Positions 1-8,112 of a stretch of 64,000 nt of DNA are shown in pieces. The first letter of the stretch is position 1, and the number at the start of each line of letters is the position of its first letter. Source of the DNA: Wocania_A sp965224845 (GTDB lineage Bacteria; Bacteroidota; Bacteroidia; Flavobacteriales; Flavobacteriaceae); assembly GCA_965224845.1 (NCBI GenBank), contig CBDDAJ010000006.1, forward strand, positions 18,135 through 82,134, in the 5' to 3' direction. Both the position numbers and the translations under genes were made by a program. Under the pieces are notes generated by a model that worked only from the letters and a program-made list of their open reading frames with translations, had not been told where the DNA came from and searched no databases.

Positions 1-462
1 ATTGAATATGATATAACTATTATAGACAATGATGGTCCATACGATAGGGTTTCTGATATGAACTGTTTCTGGATGGCAAACGATCCAAATAATCTTAACG
101 ATTTTTTTAAAGAATCACAACAACGTAAAGGTCATTTTCCTAATTACCATCATTTAAAGTTATATTACGTCGGTTATGGAGGTCATCACAATACTAAAAC
201 CAGATTTAGACGATATAACGGTAATATTGACAGACCGTTGTTGCCAGAACACGATTTGTCTGATAAAAGATTTATGATTACTGCCAACAAAAAAATGCAT
301 ATTGAAATTTTAACAAAACATAATTATATAAGTTATAGTAGAGACGGAGAAATAATCTTTAAAATTGATGATTCAACACCTTATACTAGTGGTTATTTTG
401 GTTTTAGAACCGTAAATAACCATATGCTGGTTGAAAATTTTAAAGTTAGTAAGTTAAAATAA
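1..462 (+). CDS. C-terminal part of a DUF6250/YesU-like secreted protein (partial)
   Basis: The reading frame is open from the first base of the window, so only the last 153 residues are present and the N-terminus lies outside. The visible part is rich in aromatic residues (CFWMANDP near the start, a KLYYVGYGG segment, and an ending with DGEIIFKIDD and GYFGFRTVNNH). This pattern resembles the concanavalin-like beta-sandwich domains of the DUF6250/YesU type, which occur in polysaccharide-degradation loci of Bacteroidota. The fold would suit binding or cleavage of a glycan, but no catalytic residue can be assigned from this fragment. It sits 35 bp upstream of a sulfatase on the same strand, which supports a role in carbohydrate breakdown. 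Family assignment is from recollected motif pattern and is moderate. Confidence 0.6.
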   Translation: MEYDITIIDNDGPYDRVSDMNCFWMANDPNNLNDFFKESQQRKGHFPNYHHLKLYYVGYGGHHNTKTRFRRYNGNIDRPLLPEHDLSDKRFMITANKKMHIEILTKHNYISYSRDGEIIFKIDDSTPYTSGYFGFRTVNNHMLVENFKVSKLK

Positions 463-497
463 CCAATTAAAAACAGATTAATTTAATAACAGAACAT

Positions 498-2081
498 ATG
501 ACTTTTAAAAATGATTCTTTTTTTATTTACTTTTTATTGTTTTTTACAGTGATAGGCTGTAGAAATAAAGCTATAGAAAACAAAGCCTTTAAAACAGAAC
601 ATAAAAAACCAAACATTGTTTTAATTTATACAGACGATTTAGGTTATGGCGATGTGAGTGCTTATGGTGCAGCAGAAATTAAAACACCAGCAATAGATGC
701 TTTAGCTAAAGATGGCATTTTGTTTAATAATGCCTATGCAACAGCAGCAACCTGTACCCCCTCTAGATATTCTTTATTAACGGGAAATTATGCATGGCGT
801 AAAAAGGGAACAGGAGTTGCAAAAGGAGATGAAGCACTTTTAATTGACACCAAAAGAACAACACTGCCAAAAGTTTTAAAAACAGCGGGCTATAAAACAG
901 GTGTTGTTGGGAAATGGCATTTAGGTTTAGGCGATGAAAATGGCCCCAATTGGAATGGAAAAATTAGCCCGGGACCTTTAGAAATTGGTTTTGATTATTC
1001 CTATTTAATTCCTGCTACAGGAGATAGGGTTCCTTGTGTGTTTGTAGAAAATCATCATATTGTTAATTTAGATCCAAATGACCCTGTAACTGTTAATTAT
1101 ATAGAAAAAGTTGGTAATTGGCCAACAGGAAAGGAAAACCCGGAGTTGTTAAAGGTAAAGCCATCTCAAGGTCATAACAACACTATTGTAAATGGCATTA
1201 GTAGAATTGGGTATATGACAGGTGGAAAATCGGCTTTATGGGATGATGAAACGATACCTATGGAATTGGTTGATAAATCTAATAAATTTATCACCTCGAA
1301 TAAGAATCAACCCTTTTTCCTAATGCTTTCTACACACGATATTCATGTACCAAGAATTGCCAATAAAATGTTTCAAGATAAAAGTGGTTTAGGACCTAGA
1401 GGAGATGTTATTTTACAGCTAGATTGGACAGTAAATGAAATTGTAAAAACCTTGAAAGAGCAAAACCTTTTAGAAAATACGGTTATTGTTTTTTCCAGTG
1501 ATAATGGCCCAGTTATAGACGATGGTTACCAAGATCAAGCAAGAGAATTGTTAGGAAATCATAAGCCAACAGGAGGCTTACGTGGAGGAAAGTACAGTGC
1601 TTACGATGGAGGAACAAAAATCCCGTTAATTATTCGTTGGCCAAACGGAAAAGGAAAAGGGACTATTTCTAATGCACTTGTGAGTCAGGTAGATTTTTTA
1701 AGTTCTTTTGCAGCTTTAGCAGGTGTTAAAAAAATAGAAGAAGATGTTATTGATAGCCAGAATAGATTGGACGTCTTTTTAGGAGATAATATAAAAGGAA
1801 GAAGTTCAGTTGTTCAAGAAAGCTTTAGAGGTCCATTATCTTATATTGAAGGAGAATGGAAATATATTGAGCCTTTAGACGGACCGGAGTTAGTCCCTTG
1901 GGGCCCAATAATTGAAACAGGTTTTCAAAAAGAACCCCAATTGTATCACTTAAAAAAGGATCAGAATGAACAAGAAAATCTGGCTTCTAAATACCCTGAA
2001 ATGCTGAGGGATTTAAGAAGGAAATTGATGGATATAAAGAAAGATGGCTTTGAAAATAGGCATGAAGTAAATCTTAATTAA
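498..2081 (+). CDS. S1-family sulfatase, lipoprotein
   Basis: This 527-residue protein starts with a lipoprotein signal (lipobox VIGC, Cys21). The sulfatase core begins at residue 38 with PNIVLIYTDDLGYGD, where Asp46 and Asp47 are the expected calcium ligands. The formylglycine motif is CTPSR with Cys86, and GKWHLG follows, as is standard for family S1. FSSDNGP in the middle supplies the other metal-site Asp-Asn pair. It should hydrolyse sulfate esters of a glycan after Cys86 is converted to formylglycine, probably in the periplasm or on the cell surface. The insert containing PATGDRVPCVFVEN distinguishes it from the other six sulfatases in the window, so its substrate position is probably different. 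It lies between the DUF6250-like gene and a PhoD-like phosphatase. Confidence 0.93.
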   Translation: MTFKNDSFFIYFLLFFTVIGCRNKAIENKAFKTEHKKPNIVLIYTDDLGYGDVSAYGAAEIKTPAIDALAKDGILFNNAYATAATCTPSRYSLLTGNYAWRKKGTGVAKGDEALLIDTKRTTLPKVLKTAGYKTGVVGKWHLGLGDENGPNWNGKISPGPLEIGFDYSYLIPATGDRVPCVFVENHHIVNLDPNDPVTVNYIEKVGNWPTGKENPELLKVKPSQGHNNTIVNGISRIGYMTGGKSALWDDETIPMELVDKSNKFITSNKNQPFFLMLSTHDIHVPRIANKMFQDKSGLGPRGDVILQLDWTVNEIVKTLKEQNLLENTVIVFSSDNGPVIDDGYQDQARELLGNHKPTGGLRGGKYSAYDGGTKIPLIIRWPNGKGKGTISNALVSQVDFLSSFAALAGVKKIEEDVIDSQNRLDVFLGDNIKGRSSVVQESFRGPLSYIEGEWKYIEPLDGPELVPWGPIIETGFQKEPQLYHLKKDQNEQENLASKYPEMLRDLRRKLMDIKKDGFENRHEVNLN

Positions 2082-2125
2082 TTTAATATAGCATTATTCA
2101 GATACTAATAATTAAAGCACATTTT

Positions 2126-3190
2126 ATGATATATTATACGAGAAACATTTTCTATTATTTTTTAATCTTTATTACAATATTTACTTGCAAAGACCATCAA
2201 AATGAAACAGAACAAACTACCACAATAGCATTTGGATCATGTGCATCAGAAAAACATGAGCTTCCTATTTTTAACTTAGTGGTTGAACATAATCCCGATT
2301 TATTTATTTTTTTGGGAGATAATATTTATGGAGACACCAAAAACATAGATACATTAAAAGCTAAATATCAACGATTAGCAAATAAATCAAGTTTTCAAAA
2401 TTTAAAAAAAAGAACTAAAATTATAGCGACATGGGACGATCATGATTATGGTTGGAATGATGCTGGAAAAGAGTATTCGCTTAAAGAACAATCAAAAGAA
2501 CTTTTTTTGGATTTTTTTGAAGAGCCAGACTCTTCATCAAGAAGAAAGCACAAAGGAATTTATCATTCTTATGATTATAATATAGGAGGAAATAAACTTC
2601 AAATAATCTTATTGGATAGCAGAACGTTTAGAGACGGACTTCAGCCTTACAATGAAGAGTTTAAGGCTGAGCGAAGATTTGGGTTTTATAGAAAGGATTA
2701 TGCGCCTCATACAAGTATTGACTCAACTTTACTTGGTGAAGAACAATGGAAATGGTTGGAAAAACAATTTGAGAAACCAGCAGACCTTAGGTTAATTGGT
2801 TCCGGAACCCAATTCGGAATTGAGAGTAACGGTTATGAAGCCTGGGCAAACTTTCCACATGAGCAACAACGCATGCTAGATCTAATAAATAAAACAAAAG
2901 CTAGTGGGGTTCTATTTTTAACAGGAGATGTACATTATTCTGAAATTTCTAAGTTAGAGACAAATTTTTATCCAATTTACGACTTTACCTCAAGCGGACT
3001 TTCATCCACTTGGCATTTTGCTACACCAAATAAAAATCGAATTGAAGGACCAATAATGGATAATCATTTTGGGTTGCTTACGATAGATTGGAATAAAAAA
3101 GACCCAAAGATTAAGATGGAAACATATGATATTAGTGATAACCAACGAATTGAACTCTCTATTAATTTAAGTGACATAAGCTTTAAATAA
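2126..3190 (+). CDS. PhoD-like alkaline phosphatase/phosphodiesterase, lipoprotein
   Basis: The 354-residue product has a lipobox ending at Cys21 and a metallophosphatase core of the PhoD type. FGSCAS (residues 36-41) is followed by FLGDNIYGD (Asp65), ATWDDHDYGWND (Asp104, Asp105, His106) and TGDVHYSE near residue 267. These are the metal-binding motifs of PhoD enzymes, which cleave phosphomono- or phosphodiesters outside the cytoplasm. There is no twin-arginine signal as in Bacillus PhoD; a Sec lipoprotein signal is used instead, as is common in Bacteroidota. It follows the sulfatase by 44 bp, so the two may be co-transcribed. Its substrate is unknown; a role on phosphorylated or sulfated glycan fragments is inferred only from context. 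Confidence 0.88.
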   Translation: MIYYTRNIFYYFLIFITIFTCKDHQNETEQTTTIAFGSCASEKHELPIFNLVVEHNPDLFIFLGDNIYGDTKNIDTLKAKYQRLANKSSFQNLKKRTKIIATWDDHDYGWNDAGKEYSLKEQSKELFLDFFEEPDSSSRRKHKGIYHSYDYNIGGNKLQIILLDSRTFRDGLQPYNEEFKAERRFGFYRKDYAPHTSIDSTLLGEEQWKWLEKQFEKPADLRLIGSGTQFGIESNGYEAWANFPHEQQRMLDLINKTKASGVLFLTGDVHYSEISKLETNFYPIYDFTSSGLSSTWHFATPNKNRIEGPIMDNHFGLLTIDWNKKDPKIKMETYDISDNQRIELSINLSDISFK

Positions 3191-3226
3191 TAAATACACG
3201 TACTAACAATAAATATTAATTTACAC

Positions 3227-3248
3227 AAAATACAATCGATTGTATTTT
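3227..3248. promoter_or_regulatory. Perfect 22-bp palindrome upstream of kdgK (likely operator)
   Basis: A 22-bp sequence with half-site AAAATACAATC is exactly equal to its reverse complement. It lies 73 bp before the kdgK start codon. The central CG and flanking AAT/ATT resemble operators of LacI- or GntR-type sugar-acid regulators. A partial second copy (AATCGTATTTTT) follows directly on its right side. An AT-rich TATATATTTAC element about 16 bp downstream could be the -7 box of a Bacteroidota promoter, so a bound repressor would overlap the promoter. No regulator gene lies next to it in this window. The palindrome is seen directly; the operator role is inferred. Confidence 0.7.
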
Positions 3249-3320
3249 AATCGTATTTTTTATATATTTACAACAATTTAAAAAGAATAATAACAAACCA
3301 GAACGGTTATATTTAATAGA

Positions 3321-4361
3321 ATGAGTAGAGTAGTTACATTTGGAGAAATCATGTTAAGATTAGCTCCACAAGGATTTTTAAGATTTTCTCAAGCCAATTC
3401 ATTCGATGCCATATATGGTGGTGGCGAATCTAATGTGGCTGTATCATTAGCAAATTATGGTGTCGATGTAGATTTTGTAACTCGTTTACCAAAAAACGAT
3501 ATAGGAGAATGTGCTATGATGGAAATGCGTAAAAGAGGTGTAGGCGTAAATAAAATGATTTGGGGAGGCGATCGTTTAGGGATTTACTTCCTTGAAACGG
3601 GAGCCGTATCAAGGGGGTCAAAAGTGGTTTACGACAGAGCGCATTCTGCTATTGCAGAAATAGAATCTGGAATGATAGATTGGGATAAGGTCTTTGAAGG
3701 CGTTGAGTGGTTTCATTGGACGGGCATCACTCCTGCGATATCCCAAGGCGCTGCTAATGTGTGTTTAGAAGCGGTAAAAGTTGCCAGTAAATTAGGTATT
3801 ACCATTTCAACAGACTTAAATTACCGTGCTAAGCTCTGGAATTATGGGGGAGACCGTGAAGCGATTATGACAGAATTAACATCTTACTGTGATATTATCC
3901 TGGGAAATGAAGAAGATGCTGAAAAACATTTTAATATCAAACCAGAAGGATTAGATATTACTACCCAGGGACATGATGTTAAAGCTGAAGCTTTTTTGTC
4001 TGTATGTCAACAAATGATGAAAAAATTCCCAAAAGCTAAAAAAGTAATAACAACTTTAAGAGGCTCTATTTCTGCGTCACATAATACATGGGCCGGCGTT
4101 TTATTTGATGGCAAAAAGATGTATGAATCGTATCAATATCAAATTACAGATATTGTTGACCGTGTTGGAGGCGGAGATTCCTTTATGGGAGGTTTAATTT
4201 ATGGATTGCTTAAATACCCTAAAGATGATCAGAATGCCTTAGATTTTGCTGTGGCTGCTTCTTGCTTAAAACATACTATAAAAGGAGATGCTAACCTAGT
4301 TACTGTTGCAGAAGTTGAAAAATTAATGGGCGGTGATGCTTCAGGAAGAGTAGCGCGATAA
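3321..4361 (+). CDS. kdgK: 2-keto-3-deoxygluconate (KDG) kinase, PfkB family
   Basis: The 346-residue cytoplasmic protein shows the PfkB sugar-kinase pattern. It begins with VVTFGEIMLRL, has a substrate-binding GGGESNVAVSLA near residue 31, and has a C-terminal nucleotide/catalytic motif RVGGGDSFMGG whose Asp is the general base. The GEIMLRL and DLNYRAKLW segments are typical of KDG kinases. It phosphorylates 2-keto-3-deoxygluconate to KDPG. The next gene, 18 bp downstream, encodes KDPG aldolase, so the two give the last two steps of uronate breakdown. This pairing and the TRAP transporter behind it make the assignment firm. Expression is probably controlled through the palindrome 73 bp upstream. 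Confidence 0.94.
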   Translation: MSRVVTFGEIMLRLAPQGFLRFSQANSFDAIYGGGESNVAVSLANYGVDVDFVTRLPKNDIGECAMMEMRKRGVGVNKMIWGGDRLGIYFLETGAVSRGSKVVYDRAHSAIAEIESGMIDWDKVFEGVEWFHWTGITPAISQGAANVCLEAVKVASKLGITISTDLNYRAKLWNYGGDREAIMTELTSYCDIILGNEEDAEKHFNIKPEGLDITTQGHDVKAEAFLSVCQQMMKKFPKAKKVITTLRGSISASHNTWAGVLFDGKKMYESYQYQITDIVDRVGGGDSFMGGLIYGLLKYPKDDQNALDFAVAASCLKHTIKGDANLVTVAEVEKLMGGDASGRVAR

Positions 4362-4379
4362 TAAAGATATAGAAACAAA

Positions 4380-5057
4380 ATGGCACAATTTTCAAGGTTA
4401 GAAGTAGCAAGTGTAATGAAAGAAACGGGGATGGTTCCTTTGTTTTTTAACAACGATATTCAATTGAGTAAAAGCGTCCTTAAGGCCTGTTATGATGGTG
4501 GCGCTAGGCTCATGGAATTTACAGCTAGAGGTGATTATGCTCACGAAGTTTTTGGTGAGCTAACTAAATATGCTATTAGGGAATTACCGGGTATGATTAT
4601 GGGGGTAGGATCTGTAACAGACGCTGCTTCAGCAGCATTATACATGGCTATAGGAGCAAACTTTGTTGTTACACCAGTATTACGCGAAGATATAGCTATC
4701 GCTTGTAATAGACGTAAAGTATTGTGGTCTCCGGGATGTGGAACATTAACAGAAATAGCACAAGCAGAGGCCTTAGGCTGTGAGATTGTAAAATTATTTC
4801 CGGGAGATATTTATGGTCCGCAATTTGTAAAAGGAATAAAAGGACCGCAGCCCTGGACAAGCATTATGCCAACTGGAGGTGTATCTCCAACAGAAGAAAA
4901 CTTAAAAAACTGGTTTGATGCAGGTGTCACCTGTGTAGGTATGGGCTCTAAACTTATTAGTAAAGCTATTTTAGCTAATAAAGATTTTGTTAAGCTTGAG
5001 CAAGATGTTAAACAAGCTTTAAAGATTATAAAATCAATAAGAAACGAATTAAAATGA
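4380..5057 (+). CDS. kdgA: KDPG aldolase (2-dehydro-3-deoxy-phosphogluconate aldolase)
   Basis: The 225-residue protein is a class I aldolase of the KDPG/KHG family. The catalytic glutamate lies in LMEFTARGD (Glu46), the Schiff-base lysine in EIVKLFPGD (Lys138), and the phosphate-binding loop in MPTGGVSP. It splits KDPG into pyruvate and glyceraldehyde 3-phosphate in the cytoplasm. It follows kdgK by 18 bp and precedes the TRAP transporter by 30 bp, all on one strand, so the genes form an operon for import and use of a sugar acid. The product is slightly longer than enteric Eda because of a C-terminal extension. The symbol could equally be eda. Confidence 0.94.
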   Translation: MAQFSRLEVASVMKETGMVPLFFNNDIQLSKSVLKACYDGGARLMEFTARGDYAHEVFGELTKYAIRELPGMIMGVGSVTDAASAALYMAIGANFVVTPVLREDIAIACNRRKVLWSPGCGTLTEIAQAEALGCEIVKLFPGDIYGPQFVKGIKGPQPWTSIMPTGGVSPTEENLKNWFDAGVTCVGMGSKLISKAILANKDFVKLEQDVKQALKIIKSIRNELK

Positions 5058-5087
5058 AAATCATATTAACTAAAAAAAGGTAGCCAG

Positions 5088-6065
5088 ATGAAATACACAT
5101 TTTTAGTAGTTACTTTATTTTTTACAATATTATCTTTTAATTCTTGTGAATCTGTAAAGGATCAAAGAACAATTAAATTAGCTCACGGATTGGATATGAG
5201 TCACCCCGTACACAAAGCCATGGAGCTTATGAAGAAAGCGCTGGAAAAAGAATCAAAAGGGAAATTAAAACTAGAGATATACCCTAACCAACAGCTTGGA
5301 TCAGAACGACAATGCTTAGAGTTATTACAGATAGGTAGTTTAGATATGACTAAAGTTTCTGCAGCAGTTATGGAGAACTTTTCGCCGAATATGAGAGTAT
5401 TAGGATTACCATTCTTGTTTAAAGATCGTGCACATGCATTCCATGTATTGGATGGCGAAGTTGGTAAAGAATTATTGGATGGCGGACAAAAATATTGGTT
5501 AAAGGGTTTAGGCTATTATGATGCTGGAAGTAGAAGCTTTTATACAAAAGAAAAACCTGTAGAATCACCCAAAGACCTGGAAGGCTTAAAGATAAGGGTC
5601 ATGGAAAGTGTTACAGCTATGAGTATGGTAACTAGTCTTGGAGGCTCACCAACTCCAATATCTTATGGAGAATTATATACGGCATTGCAACAAGGGGTAG
5701 TAGATGGAGCAGAAAATAACCCGCCTTCTTTTTATTTGTCTAGACATTACGAGGTTTGTAAATATTACTCTTTAAATGAACATACTACCATTCCAGATGT
5801 GCTAATAATAAGTACGCATTTATGGAAGCACCTATCTAAAGAAGAACGATTGTGGTTACAATCGGCTGTAGATGCTTCTGTAAAGTATCAAAGAGAATTA
5901 TGGGAGAAATCAGAATTGGATGCATTGGAAGCTGTAAAAAAAGCCGGTGTAGAAATTGTAAGGCCAGATAAGACCATTTTTAAAGAAAAAGTAAAGTCTA
6001 TATACGAATCTTATAAGAAAGATAAACAAATTAATAGTCTTATTGAACGGATTCAAGAAAGTTAA
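5088..6065 (+). CDS. dctP: TRAP transporter solute-binding protein, DctP type
   Basis: This 325-residue lipoprotein (lipobox FNSC, Cys20) is the extracytoplasmic binding subunit of a TRAP transporter. Recognisable family features are the start TIKLAHGLDMSHPVH, the segment LEGLKIRVM whose arginine normally pairs with the carboxylate of the ligand, and the end of the ligand site ALQQGVVDGAENN. It should bind an acidic sugar and deliver it to the DctQM membrane subunits encoded directly downstream. The co-encoded KDG kinase and KDPG aldolase suggest a hexuronate or a 2-keto-3-deoxy sugar acid as ligand. Lipid anchoring is expected because the Gram-negative periplasmic protein carries a clear lipobox. 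Confidence 0.92.
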   Translation: MKYTFLVVTLFFTILSFNSCESVKDQRTIKLAHGLDMSHPVHKAMELMKKALEKESKGKLKLEIYPNQQLGSERQCLELLQIGSLDMTKVSAAVMENFSPNMRVLGLPFLFKDRAHAFHVLDGEVGKELLDGGQKYWLKGLGYYDAGSRSFYTKEKPVESPKDLEGLKIRVMESVTAMSMVTSLGGSPTPISYGELYTALQQGVVDGAENNPPSFYLSRHYEVCKYYSLNEHTTIPDVLIISTHLWKHLSKEERLWLQSAVDASVKYQRELWEKSELDALEAVKKAGVEIVRPDKTIFKEKVKSIYESYKKDKQINSLIERIQES

Positions 6066-6071
6066 TTACTT

Positions 6072-6536
6072 ATGGAGTTAAGAAAAAAAGTAGATCGCAT
6101 TTTGGGTACTGCTCTAGCTGTTATTATGGCTGTTATGGTAGTTAATGTTTTATGGCAAGTATTTACAAGGTTTGTGGTAGGAACACCGAGTTCATTTACA
6201 GATGAGTTGGCAAGGTATCTTATGATTTGGGTTGGTGTACTGGGAGCGGCATATATTTCAGGAAGACGCATGCATGTTGCCATAGATTTATTACCAACGA
6301 GATTAAACAAATTGGGGCAAAAAAAACTAAAAATATTCATTAATTGGATTATTATCGTGTTTTGCTTTTTTGCATTAGTAATAGGAGGGGTGCGATTAGT
6401 ATATATTACATTTACTTTGGGACAGTATTCTCCTGCATTACAAATACCTTTAGCAATGGTCTATTTGGTTATTCCTATGAGTGGTGTTTTAATTATTTAT
6501 TATAAACTTTCAGATATTTTAAACAAGCAGTTATAA
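6072..6536 (+). CDS. dctQ: TRAP transporter small permease, DctQ type
   Basis: The 154-residue protein has four predicted membrane helices. The segment around residues 37-60 (SFTDELARYLMIWVGVLGAA) is the hallmark of the DctQ subunit, followed by the usual MHVAIDLLP motif. It forms the membrane complex with the large permease DctM. The start lies 6 bp after dctP, and its TAA stop overlaps the ATG of dctM by one base (TAATG), which suggests translational coupling. The function follows from the family and from its place in the dctPQM set. Confidence 0.92.
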   Translation: MELRKKVDRILGTALAVIMAVMVVNVLWQVFTRFVVGTPSSFTDELARYLMIWVGVLGAAYISGRRMHVAIDLLPTRLNKLGQKKLKIFINWIIIVFCFFALVIGGVRLVYITFTLGQYSPALQIPLAMVYLVIPMSGVLIIYYKLSDILNKQL

Positions 6537-7831
6537 TGGAATATTTACCAATCTTCGTTTTAATTTTAAGTTTTATTGGTTTATTATTGATAGGTGTACC
6601 TGTAGCGTGGAGTATTGCTATTTCATCACTGCTAACAATGATGACGAGCATATCTATGCTTCCAGCATTAACTACGGTGTCTCAGCGTATGGCAACAGGC
6701 TTAGATAGTTTCGCTTTATTAGCAATCCCATTTTTTGTCCTTTCCGGACAGCTTATGAATAAAGGAGGAATTGCTTATCGTTTAATAGATTTTGCTAAAA
6801 CACTTGTAGGATCACTTCCAGGAGGATTAGCTTTAATAAATGTTATTGCAGCTATGTTAATGGGTGCTATAGCAGGATCAGCCATGGCATCAGCGTCTGC
6901 TATGGGCAGTATTTTAGGGCCTGAAATGGAAAAGGAAGGGTATTCAAAAGAGTTTGGAGCTGCAGTTAATATTACATCATCAACAACAGGATTAATTATT
7001 CCTCCAAGTAATGTACTCATTGTATATTCATTAGCAAGCGGAGGGGTATCTATTGCTGCATTGTTTTTAGCTGGATACATTCCTGGTATTATTACTGGAT
7101 TGTTTCTTATGATTGTCGCTTCTTTTTGGGCCAAAAAGAAAGGGTATAATGTAGGTAAAAGAAGTACATTAAAAGCAGTTAGAAAAACATTTGTAAGCGC
7201 ATTTCCTAGCTTAATGCTATTAGTAGTGGTTATTGGTGGTATTGTTGCCGGTATTTTTACAGCTACTGAAGCCTCAGCAATAGCTGTATTGTACACCCTT
7301 ATTTTAGGGTTTATTTATAAAGAAATAAAGTATAAAGACATACCGCAAATATTATTGGATTCTTGTGGTACAACGGCCATTGTTATGCTTTTAATTGGAG
7401 CATCTATGAGTATGTCTTGGGTAATGTCTTACGAAAATATTCCACAAAGTATTAGTTCGGTTTTATTAACTGTAAGTAATAATCCCATTATTATCCTCTT
7501 AATCATTAATTTAATATTATTATTTGTCGGCATTTTTATGGATATGACACCTGCAATATTGATATTTACGCCTATTTTTTTACCAATTATTGTTGAGTTA
7601 GGTATGGATCCTATTCAATTTGGGATAATCATGGTTATGAATTTAAGCATTGGGCTGTGTACGCCGCCAGTAGGCTCTGTATTATTTGTTGGAGTGGGCA
7701 TAGCAAATACGACAATAGAAAGGGTTATAAAACCCTTACTACCGCTTTTTATAGTAATGATAATTGCACTGTTTTTAGTAACCTATTTTCCGGAATTGAG
7801 TTTGTGGCTACCGGGTTTATTTGATTTATAA
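6536..7831 (+). CDS. dctM: TRAP transporter large permease, DctM type
   Basis: The 431-residue protein has about 12 hydrophobic helices and the DctM pattern. LLIGVPVAWSIAIS lies near the N-terminus, AIAGSAMASASAMGSI near residue 115, and TTGLIIPPSNVLIVYS near residue 150, where the PPS turn is highly conserved. GLCTPPVGSVLFVG follows near residue 380. This subunit carries the sodium-driven transport path of the TRAP system. It overlaps dctQ by one base and is the last gene of the kdgK-kdgA-dctPQM operon. No clear terminator hairpin was seen right after it. Confidence 0.94.
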   Translation: MEYLPIFVLILSFIGLLLIGVPVAWSIAISSLLTMMTSISMLPALTTVSQRMATGLDSFALLAIPFFVLSGQLMNKGGIAYRLIDFAKTLVGSLPGGLALINVIAAMLMGAIAGSAMASASAMGSILGPEMEKEGYSKEFGAAVNITSSTTGLIIPPSNVLIVYSLASGGVSIAALFLAGYIPGIITGLFLMIVASFWAKKKGYNVGKRSTLKAVRKTFVSAFPSLMLLVVVIGGIVAGIFTATEASAIAVLYTLILGFIYKEIKYKDIPQILLDSCGTTAIVMLLIGASMSMSWVMSYENIPQSISSVLLTVSNNPIIILLIINLILLFVGIFMDMTPAILIFTPIFLPIIVELGMDPIQFGIIMVMNLSIGLCTPPVGSVLFVGVGIANTTIERVIKPLLPLFIVMIIALFLVTYFPELSLWLPGLFDL

Positions 7832-8112
7832 GCGTTTGGATAATTTTATTAAAAAATATAGGCTTGAATTTGGTTTTATTATTTTATATGCCTCGATAAG
7901 TGTTGTAATATATTGTTGTTTATAGTATTGATGAACCTAACCAAAAATAATTTGACATGTTTCTATACGTTCTATACAGATTTTCTTAATGATATATATG
8001 CAATTCTTTTCAAACATATTGTAAAGTCTATTGGTTTGAGAAATAATGAAAGGAGTTTAAATCCCAAACCCTGCAGAAGGTCTCTTTTATATTTTTTTGA
8101 ATAACAAATATT
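7832..8112. other. Intergenic stretch between convergent dctM and serine dehydratase genes
   Basis: This 281-bp AT-rich stretch separates two converging transcription units. An open frame of 63 codons at 7913-8104 has no recognisable features and no plausible family, so it is not called as a gene. No strong hairpin with a T-tract was found. Confidence 0.5.

Noticed and set aside
6775..7296. 173-codon minus-strand frame opposite dctM
   Set aside because: Shadow of the dctM coding sequence; the plus strand carries clear DctM motifs.
7913..8104. 63-codon open frame between dctM and sdaA
   Set aside because: No signal peptide, domain or plausible composition; it lies in an AT-rich gap between converging genes.
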